From Gnetum montanum (Eukaryota > Streptophyta > Gnetopsida > Gnetales > Gnetaceae), in the NCBI GenBank assembly GCA_015680685.1, contig MNCI01008033.1, positions 429,159 to 493,158 on the forward strand: DNA of 64,000 nt, given 5' to 3'. Both the position numbers and the translations under genes were made by a program. The notes beneath the pieces are model-generated. The model saw nothing but the letters and a program-made list of their open reading frames with translations, made no database searches and had not been told where the DNA came from. This document shows, one piece after another, positions 1 to 11,413 of this stretch; the stretch's first letter is position 1, and the number at the start of each line of letters is the position of its first letter.

Positions 1-239
1 ATGATTATGCTAGACGTCCAATTTTTATAACCCTCAGGCCTAAAACTTTTATTTTAAGTCACATATAATGAAAAAAAGAAACTAGTTGCAATGGGTCATA
101 GAAAAGATAGATAATTTTGGGGGATTTTTCTTGAAAATTTTCCTAACCCTACAATCATAAGCATTATGAGCTTAATGAACTAAGGTTCTGAGTAAGGTAT
201 GAGTTAATAGATGATAATAAACATAACCTTTCTAACACT

Positions 240-262
240 TAGTTTTTGTTAGATTGTAGATG
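240..262 (+). promoter_or_regulatory. 3' splice acceptor at ORF2 start (copy A)
   Basis: The sequence reads TTGTAG immediately followed by the ATG of ORF2, with a branch-point-like TTCTAAC about 30 nt upstream. The same layout occurs at the ORF2 start of B, C, E and F. This suggests ORF2 is translated from a spliced RNA. The motif is seen directly; use of the site is inferred. Confidence 0.55.
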
Positions 263-2995
263 GTCCCAAAAAGAGGTGCTTAGAGTGAACCCTCATATAG
301 AGCTACTAAGCATCCATGTGGTGGTTGTGGCTAACAAGAAGAACAAATAGAAAATGCTGAATAGGAGGCCCAATCTTTTAGTATCCATCAAGAGGCCCCT
401 ATTATTGGGCAGTTGACCCAAGGTGAGGTGGTAGAAGTACTAGCTTTTGAATAGGGAAAACGTCTCACATTGCCTCTTGATTACCTTGTTGCCATCCTAA
501 AAAAGTCCACATGGCCTCAATCATTATAGAAATGAACTTTGGCTCATTCATGAAATTCTCTTTTGAAGTAGTGTAGATGCAACTCAAAGTGTTTCCATTG
601 TGGCCAATCCTATCTAACAGTGGTGAATGGTACCTAGGGGAAGTTTATCAATTCTGGCACAATAGGGACAAAGGTACCATTGTGAATATCTGTGGGGTGA
701 ATGTCTCTTACATAGTCAAAGATATAGCTATGGCTCTCAACTTGCCCAATGAAGGAGCCACATTTGCTCACCTATCTAGTAGATCTAACTTCAAAATGAA
801 GAGACTATGGCTAAAATGAGCGTATGAAAAAGAAGATAAATCATATCATGAGATGACCTTGGAAGAGAAAACCTACTTCAAGATTAGGGCATGCCACCTA
901 TTCCCCACCAAAGGGCTCAATCGCATTTCCACTTATGCGACTAGAGAAAGTGTGATTCTAATGGGAAAATTTTTAGTTAGCCTTTCTTAATACTATTTCA
1001 CAAAAATCCAGCGATGGTTTGAAGAAATAAAATCAAGGAGACCAACACTTTTGTTTCCTTGTTTGATTAGAAAGCTATGTAAGCATGTGGGAATTTTAGG
1101 ATATACCAATGATATCCTTCGAAAGGCTCAACATTCTCCCTTTGCAGAGCTCGTGAAAATTGTAGCACCAAGAAAAGATTTTGGTGAGGAGCAAGAAGTT
1201 GAAAAGGAGGTAGAACCAATAAAAAAATGCAACAAGAGCTAGAGCAGCACCCATAGGCACAAGCTTTGTTTCCATTACTGCAAGATTATAGACCATCGAT
1301 GAGCCACCTATAAAGAATCACTGAGACTATTAGTTGGGGGAGCAAGGATGAGGCTAATCTCTTCTAGGTTATGGATGACACTATATAGCCCACCATATTA
1401 GCTAATCCAACAAGGGAGAAGATCTTGACTCAATTAGTAGGAGAGGGATCCCAATGGTCATGCCAAATCTCTAGGAATACTACATCCTTTTAGGTCACTT
1501 TGGAGACTAGAGAAGGCACCATAGTCATGGTGCTACAACATGAGGATGTAGCAAGTGTAGTAGAGGTGATCACTAATCATATCAAAGAATCATTCAATGT
1601 GCATGTTGTGACCCTAACTAATTTAGTAGGGATAAGAGATGCACAAATGCTAGCTAGAACCTCAATGACTCCTGTAGTGCATGAGGATATACTTGATTGT
1701 TTGTTGTAGATAGGTCAAGTGATGACCACTCTGTTCAACATCCTTAGCAATGTCACTATAGTACAATTGAACCTCATCACTACAAAAGGGAAGTTGGTCA
1801 TGGATGAGGTTAGGGTAGAGCATGTAGAAGTTGAGATGTAAAGATTGCAAGAAGAGTTGGCTACCTTGCGTGTTGAACAATGGGACCCTGCTCATTTCAT
1901 TACACCAGACCAACAAGAGTAGTTTCAAATGGAGGAGCTTACCAAGTTGGAAAAGAGAAGAGTAGCTATAGAGCAAGGAAAGGAGATTGTAGTTTGGAAT
2001 GCCTTTTTTGCAGATGCACAAACTCACGCATATAAGAAGGGATTGATTGCTGTTCAAGAAGAAAATAAGTAGCTTGCTAAAGAGAATGCCCAGTTGACCA
2101 TAGTGGAAAAGCAAAAGAACATCTTGGAAGAGAGTGTTCACCAGTTGAGGGAACAACTAGTGAGAGTCAACTAGGATATGAGTTGATTAGCCCAAGAAAA
2201 TAGAATCCTCTATATGAAGGAGGTATGCGCTATTCGACAAAAGATAATAATTGAGATTAACGCATGGTAGAATGAGGCCAAGAAACATGAAAAGTTAAAA
2301 GAACATTTTTGAGATTAGGTTGGCATGTACAAGGAAATTAATGAGAAGGAAATCAAGATGGCCAAGGCCCACATCAACTTCTTGACTGCACAAAATACTA
2401 AATGGTAGGCCATTTTGGACAGTTATGCCATGGTTTACCAAGCGGAAGTTAAAAATAAGGACCTACAGATAGACAATTTGAATGAATACGTGGTGTTAGC
2501 TAACCTTAGATATGCCAACCTTGCCATGTTAATAGTAGGTCATCCTAGAAGCGAGTTGGAGAAGAAAGTGGTGACCACCTATGTGCTTTATGAAAATGAG
2601 TTTGTGGATTGAAAAGATGCATTACAAAAGTTTAAGTGGAAAACTTATAATTAGAGGTGGTCAAAGCTAGCTACCAGGGATAGAAAAATGTAGCCTCAAA
2701 CCTAGCTCAAATATTGACAAACTATCATGAGCTAAAGGATAAAGCTAGGGCCTTCAAGAAGGAATGATGATAGTTCGCGGCTTGGTACATTAAGGCAAAT
2801 CAGATGTTTCCACAACTACCATGTCCTTGGGATTTACTGGTGCTAGCACACATTGGGATAGTAGCCTAGATGGTGCATGACCTAAGGATGAAGGAGGAAA
2901 AATTGTAGGCCTTTCTCAATTGTTACAAATTCCAACGGCCTGATGACAAAGGGAAGCAACCAATGGAAGAGCCACCACCTCCAAGCACTACATGA
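260..2995 (+). pseudogene. ORF2 of element A (plant transposon-protein domain plus coiled coil)
   Basis: This decayed ORF of about 910 codons sits between pol spacer and 3' LTR, the position of the env-like gene in Athila elements. Positions 577-1242 encode the conserved core: a block around GEWYLGEVYQFW, a block ending ALNLPNEG, then LMGKFLVSL and LLFPCLIRKLCKHVG. This pattern resembles the 'putative plant transposon protein' family (I recall Pfam PF20167). From about 1800 to 2900 the product is charged and heptad-like, a long coiled coil. I see no signal peptide or membrane anchor, so a true envelope protein is not supported. Several frameshifts (near 525 and between 1242 and 1500) and many TAG stops make it a pseudogene. 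The start is supported by homologous starts in B, C and E; the stop at 2993-2995 follows a proline-rich tail. Confidence 0.7.
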
Positions 2996-3189
2996 GCCTC
3001 TCAAGCTTGTTTTTTCTTATCTTGTGTTGTAATAATGTGTACCATTTTTGTGCTACACTACTATGGCATGCAAAGAGTTAATTATTTTGTCCATTTTTGG
3101 AGTTAGTCAATAATCCCATTCTTGCCCTATATTTTGTAAAGGACTTGTTTCTCATCTTTGTTTAACTTAAGGATGAGTTTTTATTTAGT

Positions 3190-3199
3190 TGTGGGGGTA
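3190..3199 (+). other. Polypurine tract of A
   Basis: The purine-rich TGTGGGGGTA lies directly before the LTR start TGATGAG. The same GTGGGGGTA precedes the 3' LTR of F on the other strand. It would prime plus-strand DNA synthesis. Confidence 0.8.
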
Positions 3200-4082
3200 T
3201 GATGAGATGTGATTTGATGGGTCCCATGATCAAATATGTGATGTTGGAGTCTCAACATCATGTACCTAATTTCGGGGCTAATAAGTGACATTAGATACTT
3301 GATGTCACCTCATCTGGACCTTGCCTATAAATACTACACTTGGGATTCCAGATGAGACAATTTTTTTTTGGCTTAAAGGTTTTAGCACATCTTAGAAATA
3401 GTTAGTTTTTAGTTCTTTTCTTTCTGTTATTCCCAGTGCATGCCCGCAGTGTGATGTTTGTAATCGTATGACACCTTTGTTTGAGTGTGACATACTTGGA
3501 TACATTACATGACTGGCAATAAAGATTAAGATTGCTTCCATCATTGCAACATCCACTTAGATTAATATTATTATTTTAATTATTAAATGCTTTCTTTAGT
3601 TAAACATTTTTATTTATTATTATTTACTCTTCATGTTGTTAAGCAGAATGTGCACACCTTAATCATGAGTGTTTAAGTGTAAATACTTGGTTGCCCAGAG
3701 GTGTATCATTTGGCATAACCAATGATGTACACTTGGTAGTCCTAGAAGTAGCTCCATGAAGTTCAAGACATGTATAGATAGCTAAGAGTGGCTACCATTG
3801 CCACAAGCTAACTTAGACTTTATTTTCCATTATTCATTAATTAATCAATTTATCTCTTTTCATCACTAGGAGTAGCATAGAATTAGGAAATATCACACAC
3901 CTCATTTTGGACTAAATCATATGTGACAAGCTATTGCTAGTCCAAGTGTGAAGATAGTGAACTATGATCAAAGCATAATGATCTAGATTCCACAACTAGT
4001 CCCAACCATAGAATTTGACCGAATCATGCATGAATGCTTGTGATTCGTATGGTTGAGCATAGGGGTACCTCACTGCTCAATA
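3200..4082 (+). repeat. 3' LTR of element A
   Basis: The LTR starts TGATGAGATGTG after the PPT and ends near CTCAATA, matching the family ends TGATGAG...CTCATCA with some decay. U3 holds a hairpin (GATGTTG...CAACATC, about 3241-3262) and a TATA box, CCTATAAATAC, near 3324. The R/U5 part shares with the other LTRs a 'cttggta(a)tccta' block and an ending about 'tgattcatatggttgagcatagggg'. Length is 883 bp. ACAAC at 4083-4087 is the candidate right target duplication; its left partner is off the window. Confidence 0.75.
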
Positions 4083-7000
4083 ACAACGTAGGCCTCATAT
4101 GTCTTATGAACTACTTGGACTGGATATCCAACATGGTAGTTCTTCCTAAGAAAAATGGAGCCATTATGATATGTATTAATTTTCGTGATCTCAATAAGGT
4201 AACATTGAAAGATGAATTTTTGTTATCCAACATAGATAAACTTGTAGACACAATGGTATGTCATGCCTTAGTTTCATAAAAAGTTTTTTGGATTACAATC
4301 AAATATAAATCAATCTTAAGCATTGACATTTCACAAATTTCATAACCCCATGGGGAACATTTTGCTACTCAAAGATGCATTTTGGACTTAAAAATATTGG
4401 AGAAACATGTTAACAAGCCATGATTTTCATATTTAATGATAAAATATTCAAGACCAGCAATGATAATGTGGATGATCTAACTATAAAATTTGTCATGGAA
4501 ATTGATCATCCCACTAATCTTGACATAGTCTTGGCTAGATGCAACAAATAAAACCTTCATCTAAGCTCTAAAAAGTACATCTTTGATGTATAAATAGGTA
4601 AAATGCTAGGATTCTTAGTTTTGATAAATGGTATCATAGTGGATGTCAATAATGTCAAAGTAATTTTAGACCTTCTATCACTCAAATATCTTAAGGACAT
4701 GTGCATCATACAAGGCCATCTCTAATATATTCTTCATTTCATATGGAATATTGCCAATCAATTTCATCTTTTATTTCATCTACTTATGAAATCCATAACC
4801 TTCAACTAAGATTCAAAGTATTAAGAGGAATTCAATATAATTAAACATGCTTTCACCAAACTCCTAGTACTTCATATCCTTCAATTTGATCTTCTTTTCT
4901 ATCTCTATCTCTCCAAGTCTAATCATTCTATTGTAGCCATGCTTTTCCAATGACATGAAGGTGACATAGATCTTCCTATATACTACATCTCTCATCATTT
5001 TTCTAACTACAAAATGTAATACATGGATGTAGAAAACTCTTGTTTATTCCTTTTCTTTACACTTAAAAAATGAAGACACTATCTAGTGGGGGTACGGTTC
5101 ATGTCATATGCCAAGATAATGTTAAGAAATCCATTGCTTTCAACTCTTATGATAATAATTTCATGAAAAATAGTACTTACATAGTTTGAATTCTCTTATC
5201 TTACCCAACACTCTATTAAGATCCAAGCCATAGTAGACCTTCTTATACTAGTCCCATTATCAAAATCATTGATTGTGGCAATTCAACCTCCTCTTGAAGA
5301 GTTAAGTGAGAATGTAATAACTCCTCTTCCAATTGCAACATTGACACATGATGCCTTCGATTCATATGTATACTTCAATGATGCTCACATAGGACAAGGT
5401 TCTATCATTGCTTGTGTCTTTCAGCATTAAGGTATGGACTCAATTTATCAAACTTATAAATTTTATTTTTCATGGAAAAATAATGTAGTTGAATATGTGG
5501 ACTTTACTCAAGGTTTCGTTTAGCCATCTAATTGAGGATTAAAAGGCTTTTGGTTCATGGTGATTCTTAATTACTTATACACCAAGTAGATAAAAAATAT
5601 GCTTGTAAGACTAAACACCTTCAGCATTACCTTGATTTGGCTAAAAAGCTCATTTATCAATTTTGGTAAATTTTTGCTTGTAGATATCCATCTCTTAGAA
5701 AACATGCTCATGGATGCATTAGCTACTATCACTTTGCTTGTTGATCTTGTTTTCCTAAAGGTTTTTTTTATCTCACTCAATGTAGGACATGCTAATAAAT
5801 ATCCCAAATACAAGATGCATTAGCTTCGTTAACTTAGAAGAGGATAGAAAATACCAAGATATTATACAATACTTGCAAATAAGAGAAACTTCTAAAAGTT
5901 TATTATCATCCAAAAGAATGTTCTCTAAAATTGTTCTAAACAATTTTGTATTATAGGTCAATGTATTTTATGTTGTATTTTTACATAAAACATTGTTCCA
6001 TGTTATCTAAGTCATGACGAAGCATAAACAATCTTAGAACAAGTACATTTAGGTATATGTGGTGGTCACTTAGGTTCATAGGCTTTTGTAGATCATATCA
6101 TTTCACTAGGTTATTGATGGCCCACGATGTCTAGGAATACACATAAATAGTTAAAATTTGTGATACATGTTAATGTTATGATTTTTTTATTTATGTACCA
6201 TATCAAGAGCTTAGGAGTTTAGAAATTGTATGGCCCATCCAAAAATGGGGGCTATATCTCATAGGTTCTCTTAATCCTCCATCTTCTATTGGTCATCAAT
6301 TTATCCTAATAGGTACAACGTATTTACCAAGTGGGTTGAAGCCATTTCCTTAAAGCCTAAAACATCCAAGTACATTTGTTATTTCATCTTGAATGATATC
6401 ATCACTTGCTTTGGCATTCTCCTCCACATTGTTATTAATAATGGACCTTAGTGCAAGAGCAAAGAAGTTATCAAATTCTATGATCAGTATTAAATCACTC
6501 AATCATTCTCATCTCCATAATATCCCTAATTAAATGATTCAGCCAAGTCAACCAAACCATCTTTCATCTATTTGCTCAAAACCATGGTTGATAAATCTCA
6601 TTAAAATTGGTATACTTAACTATCCCATGCCCTTTGGATATACTAAACCACTTTCTGCAATGCAACTAGTTGAACCCCATTCATGCCTATGTGTGGATAA
6701 AAAAGCAATATTTCTGGTGGGGCTAGATATGCCTTCTCTTCAAGCAACCTTAAAAAATAAGATATTACATAATGAGAATGAAAAAATGTATTACGTTGAG
6801 CTAGAAACTCTAAAAAAATCACAAGGAAATGATAATTAGCATTTAAAATCATCAAAAAGCTATGCACCACTACCATGCTAAACATGTGAGATTTAGGAAG
6901 ATCAAAGTAGGTAATCTTATCCTATGATATTTTCCTAATGCTAAGACATCCAAGTTTTCTCCTAACTAGTAGGGCTCCTTCATCATTCTCCAAAGCCTCA

Positions 7001-7089
7001 TCAATGAAGCATACTATTTGGTTGATTCAAGTGCTAACCAGTACCTGAATCCTATGAATAGTATATACCTCAAAAGGTACTATATTTGA
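4083..7089 (+). pseudogene. Tat-type pol (RT - RNase H - aRNase H - integrase) of D
   Basis: Reverse transcriptase begins truncated at about 4083 with YLDWISNMVVLPKKNG and a DLNKVTLKDEF block, then a decayed palm to about 4800. The first RNase H is seen near 4960-5070 (PIYYISHHFSNY). An additional RNase H follows at about 5340-5770 (VYFNDAH, NNVVEYVDF, later DALATI), diagnostic of Tat elements. Integrase spans about 6050-6750, with TKWVEAI at about 6330 and a broken active-site region around 6430. The extreme C-terminus (about 7000-7089) has YYLVDSSANQYLNP and ends KRYYI-stop, typical of Tat polyproteins. Multiple frameshifts and stops show it is inactive. The truncated N-terminus coincides with the LTR of A, so an insertion explains it. 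Confidence 0.75.
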
Positions 7090-7284
7090 GATAAAAAAAA
7101 AGAGAAAAATAAAAGAAAGAAGGAAAGAAAAATAGATAAAGATCATCAGATATGCTCTAATACTTATCCCTTAATTTACTTTAGTTTTATTGCATTACTT
7201 TTAATTTCTTTTCCATCTTTTTATTCATCTTATCTCCCTTCTCTTCTTGATGAATCCCTCTTTGACATCTTAGTAGCATTCATC

Positions 7285-7296
7285 AAGAGGAGATAA
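7285..7296 (+). other. Candidate polypurine tract of D
   Basis: AAGAGGAGATAA lies about 200 bp after the pol stop and directly before TGTTGTATCAAC, a plausible LTR start. The 195 bp between pol and this tract (7090-7284) is low complexity, with an A/G-rich run at 7089-7140 and no coding signal. Confidence 0.5.
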
Positions 7297-8946
7297 TGTT
7301 GTATCAACTCTTTTGATTTTCTAGTGACTAAGATAAGTATGGCTTCACATTATTTTACTCAACTTTAAGCATCAAAAACTACTCAAAAGATAGCATTACA
7401 AAGAATTTTTTTTTGCTTTTGAAGATCTCCAAAGACTATTATGAGTTAGAACCTAGCATATGAACATTAGTTTTGATGACTCCAAAACATTTAAAAGAGG
7501 AAAAATTATAAGTCCCAACAGATGACACTAATGCTAGGATTAATGTTACCATTAGAGTGGCATCTCTACATCATCATTACCAGACTGACTCCCAAGTGTC
7601 AATTTCACAGGGTCCTAAATGACTCATCTATATTAGTTTAAGCATGATAAGTGTTAATTTTTGGCATTTTGACAAGTTCATATGGTCCCATAAAAGCAAG
7701 ATTTTTTCTAAGGTTGGGTATTAATCCTAATTCTAGTGTTAGCGTTAGCATGAACATCACCTATTTGATCTTGGGAACAAAAATTTTCCACATGAAAAAA
7801 CCAATGTTTTAATGCTAGTTTTAGTCTCACAACCTTTCCAGTGATCATTCGAGATCATTCCCAAGTAAATGGAAACTTTGGTAGGTTTGAAGGTATTATA
7901 ATGTGAAATATGATGGCTAGATGTTCTACAATAGAATTAGATAGGTCTCATCTATAAATCTATATTAAATAAGATGAGATCCTATTTATGTAATTCTTAT
8001 CCAATTCCATGTTTAGTTTGTCCTATATTAAGAAGATCCTTAAAAAATATGATAAGGATCATCCCCATGATTTTCTAGATTTATGCTTATCTCCCCAAAT
8101 CTATTCTTGGGAGATCAGGGCCTATATAATTGTAGCAACACATATTCATACATGAGATGGAAATATAGAAGAGATATAGAAGTAAAAGAGTTTCACAAGA
8201 GTGTGATTTTTCTAACAAAGTTTTTTATTTCCTTTAAGGTTAGATCATATATCTACCATCCTTTAGAGTCTTCATATAAAAGGTTAAAATAACATTTAAG
8301 ACTAAGTGTTACTAGATGATGCTAGTGAGCATTAGCATCAACATCACCTAGGTAGCACCAACAAGAAGTAAGATTACTAAGTTTAGCATTTGATATTCTT
8401 CTTAGATTCCATGAGGTTCTAATGTCCTATAAGACTTTTCACAATATAATTTAATGTTAGTTTGGGCATTGCAAGTAGTCTCTGGATACTAGAATTATAG
8501 TTAAAAAATGATAAAAAATTCTAAATTTGGTTAGTAATGCTAACACTGATGCTAGTCTCAACATTCATGTCACTTGCATCATCCTATTTTTTCAACTTTA
8601 GCTTTCAAAAATTAGCTCTAGTTGACTTCACTTGACTTTAAGGTCAAATTTGAAAATCCTAGGCCTATAGATACCATACCAAAACTCAAATTTAAGGCTA
8701 ATTTCTAGAGATCTAAAACACATTTTTGGATTTTGAGAGATCAAGAGCACAAGTACCTACCTTCCCAATACCCTCATTATCCACGATCATCCCAAATTTT
8801 CTTAATGGTCCATGAGCTTAGCCCAACACCAAAGTCCCTCATAGTAAGCAAGATGATGTTGAAGCCAATGTCAGCATTAGCTTTAGTTTAGTTAGGTAAT
8901 TTTTGTCTCCTATCCTAGAATTGGACTTTTTAAAATCTAGCATCAT
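7297..8946 (+). repeat. Probable 3' LTR region of D
   Basis: It starts TGTTGTATCAAC after a candidate PPT. A TATA box (CCTATATAAT, 8121-8130) with about 820 bp of U3 before it supports an LTR. I cannot fix the right end because element C begins at 8947, possibly within this LTR. No coding sequence is seen. Words of the form GATGCTAGTG and AGCATTAGCATCAACATCAC recur at roughly 7510, 7730, 8310, 8540 and 8870, which suggests a degenerate tandem organisation of about 200-280 bp. Confidence 0.45.
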
Positions 8947-9895
8947 TGATGAAGCATCATTTTTTCAAGTACATTAGTAGACTATGATATCATAGATGCT
9001 ACATTGAAAATGCTATGTCACATCTACATTGATACATCTCAATTGGTTGCTACTAGAATTTAGTTGCATTGATGCATCTCCAACAATGTAGCCAAATGCA
9101 TTAACGTAGATGCATTGATGTAATATCTATATTTGCCTCTAAATATGGGAGCATCTACCACATATGTAACACCATTTGGTTAATAGTATAGCCAAACTTT
9201 TACAAGTTTCTTTTGTAATATTTTCAAATAGTCAATGAGTGCCCATGACATGGATTTAAGTCAATTGTATGGGATCTCATTCAAGTGGCATTTTACTTGA
9301 ACACATTTCATGAATACCAATAAGATTGAGATTGATTCATATTCATTGTAGTATTTTGAATTAGAATAGATTTACTTTCAATGAAATTTACTTTCTATGT
9401 AGTTAATTAATATTTACATATTCATGCATATTAAAAAACTGGAAGAATGAGTGTGAACAGTTTCGAGCATAAACACATATTTTCTTGGTAATCCCAATAA
9501 CTTTATTAATTTTTTCATCCACTAACCTAACACTTGGTAATCCCAGTAGTGTGTGCGTGAGTTTAGGATGTGTATGGCAAGATGGGAATGGACACTCATT
9601 ATTCTTAAGATAATTTAGAATTTATTTTCTTTACATTAGTTAGATTAATTAAATAATTAATTTTCAAATTTTTATATAGCTTAGTCATAGCACATAACAT
9701 CAATAATCATATACCTTACCTTGAACTAAATCATATGTGATAAAGCTACCACTAGTCCAAGTGAGAAGACATCAACCTACGATCAACACTTAATGATCTA
9801 GATACCACACTAGTTCTATCCATGGAATTCAACTAGATTTCTTGTAAATGTTGTGATTCATATGGTTGGGCATAGGGAATACTCATTGCTCATCA
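8947..9895 (+). repeat. 5' LTR of element C
   Basis: The LTR is 949 bp, TGATGAAGCATC... to ...TGCTCATCA. U3 is rich in GATGCATTGATG-type words; a TATA-like CTCTAAATATGG lies at about 9136-9147. R/U5 shows the family blocks 'agattgagattg', 'cttggtaatccc' (twice, 9485 and 9534) and the 3' block 'gtgattcatatggttgggcat'. The end is fixed by the primer-binding site that follows. Confidence 0.75.
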
Positions 9896-9935
9896 CTGGT
9901 ACCATTATCAAGGATGGTGTTAGTGATCTAGATTA
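9896..9935 (+). other. Primer-binding site of C (tRNA-Asp type)
   Basis: CTGGTACCATTATCAAGG follows the LTR directly. It matches the tRNA-Asp-complementary site known from Athila/Tat elements if C-to-T and G-to-A changes are allowed. The downstream GTGTTAGTGATCTAGATTAG block is also found in F (GTGCTAGTTATCTAGATTAG). Confidence 0.65.
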
Positions 9936-10029
9936 GTTATGTTATAAAAAATCATTGTAAAGGCATTAATGATTTATCTTTTAGGAGATATGAATATTTT
10001 AAGTTACACATATATTATTAACTAAAAAC

Positions 10030-11103
10030 ATGTTTTTTTCACATAGGGTTGATAGTCCATCACACAATGAGAACACTAGTAGAAGTAATGATAGAATCTA
10101 TACTGAAAAAAACTAGAGTGAACCACTACATGCAAGCATCACTACATTTAAAGACTATGTTTACCTATTGTGGACAATCCTAGAGGGAATGGAACAAGTT
10201 GTAGAATAAGGAGGTCTCAAGGCCTAGGACCTCTAGAAAATCCAAAAGAGATAAATCAAGGGACCATTGGGGAAGATATAAGAGCCATGATAATTCTCCA
10301 AGTTTACCATCTTCCTCTTCATCTTCAACATCTAGTTCTAATGATAGGAACATAGGTATAGAGATAGAGCTCCACTAAGGAGTCAAGATGAAGTTAGAAA
10401 TATATATCAAAAATAAGATACAAGGTATCAAATGGAGCATATACGAGACCATCATAATAGGACAAATAGAAATAGAGATTATGATGATGACATGTCAGAT
10501 GGTGATGAGCCCTTGTTAGCTACTCAAAGCATGATAAAAAAAAGAGAGGTAATTAGGATACCTCATAGGCATCAAAGGAAAAGCTACATCTAATGACTTA
10601 ATATGAATAATATTTCTAAATTTGACAGAGACTATAAGTTTAATCCACACCATAATTTAAAAGTCTTCCATGATGCTTGCATCTTGTAAAACATTGAAAG
10701 TAAATGGTAAAAGCTTAAGCTCTTTGCTAGGACACTACTAGAAGAAGCTAAAAGTTGGTATAGATTGTTGGAACCAAATTCAATTCATTAGTGATCCACA
10801 ATTCTTGAGCTCTTCAATAAGAAATATTGAACCTATTAAAGAGTATCTAATCTAAGAAAAAATTCAAGGGTGAAAGCAAGAAGACCATGAATCCCTTAAT
10901 GTAGCCTTGGGTAGATATTATTCTCTATTGCATAGATGCCTAGGTGTTGGATTTTCTGAAAACAAGCAACTTCATCACATCATAAATGGGCTTTATTATA
11001 AAATAAGAAAGATCCTTGGAATCTATGTTTAAGAAAATTTAATGGAGCTGAGAGCCCATTAGATGAAAAGGGTAATTTAATAGGTGGATAAAAGAAGAGT
11101 TGT
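10030..11103 (+). pseudogene. gag of element C, 5' part (interrupted by E)
   Basis: The start is chosen by homology: MFFSHR here, MSSSHR in F and MDSSHR in E. A serine-rich linker lies at 10290-10345. The core gag (capsid-like) domain runs about 10600-11100 with FHDACIL, SNLRKN and a late hydrophobic helix, as in E and B. It is broken by stops and frameshifts. At 11103 the reading is cut by the LTR of E; the same gag continues at 42674 with the equivalent of position 32697 in E's gag. Confidence 0.7.
11099..11103 (+). repeat. Target-site duplication of E, left (GTTGT)
   Basis: GTTGT precedes the TGATGAA start of E's 5' LTR. The right partner is GCTAT (42674-42678). The two differences are T/C and G/A, compatible with one ancestral GCTGT decayed by deamination. 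In E's own gag the uninterrupted site reads GTTGT at about 32691. Confidence 0.5.
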
Positions 11104-11413
11104 TGATGAATTGTATCTATGGGCTACATCGACATGATCCTGTTGACATAGGGTTTGATGTGTTAATGCATATGCATTGATGTAGTGAATAGTTTCCTAT
11201 ATAAATGTATGCACTAGCTTCATTTATGATATCAATCCATTAGTTGCTAGTTGAACTCTTGCAATTTTGTGTTTCCAAAGTTAGAATATTTTCTAAGTGA
11301 CCATAATAGGAGTTGAAAAGTATATAGATCTTTAGTCAAGCACTATTGCACCTAAGTACCTCATTGTGAATGACAATAAAGATGAGATTTGTTGATAAAC
11401 CTTTTGTAGCAAT
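11104..11413 (+). repeat. 5' LTR fragment of element E
   Basis: This aligns with the first 320 bp or so of the 3' LTR at 41833: same TGATGAAT start, TATA box (CCTATATAAATG, 11203-11214), 'gacatcaatccattag', 'ccaaagtt(a/g)gaatattttc' and 'caataaaga(t/c)(g/a)agattt'. Identity ends at about 'ttgtagca' (11413), where unrelated sequence begins. Confidence 0.75.

Larger units (their letters stand above)
1..4082 (+). mobile_element. Athila-type LTR retrotransposon A, 3' part
   Basis: The window opens inside this element. In order it shows the end of the post-pol spacer (1-259, no coding signal seen), ORF2, a polypurine tract and the 3' LTR. Gag, pol and the 5' LTR lie left of the window. Assignment to the Athila lineage rests on the shared ORF2, PPT and LTR ends with elements E and B, whose pol is Athila-like. 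It ends directly against Tat-type reverse transcriptase sequence of element D, so A most likely inserted into D. Confidence 0.8.
4083..8946 (+). mobile_element. Tat-type LTR retrotransposon D, 3' part
   Basis: This starts abruptly within reverse transcriptase, right after the LTR end of A, and runs through RNase H, a second RNase H, integrase, a PPT and a probable 3' LTR before the 5' LTR of C begins. The RT motif YLDWISNMVV plus a second RNase H places it in the Tat lineage. The missing 5' half should lie left of element A, beyond the window. Confidence 0.75.
8947..11103 (+). mobile_element. Athila-type non-autonomous element C, 5' segment
   Basis: This contains the 5' LTR, primer site and N-terminal two thirds of gag. 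It stops at 11103, where the LTR of element E begins. Its gag continues at 42674 after E. See the 3' segment for the rest of the element. ATCAT at 8942-8946 is the candidate left target duplication. Confidence 0.75.

Noticed and set aside
260-2995. ORF2 as a true retroviral-type envelope glycoprotein
   Set aside because: The position fits, but no signal peptide, transmembrane segment or Cys-rich surface domain is visible in A, B or E; the plant transposon-protein domain and coiled coil fit better.
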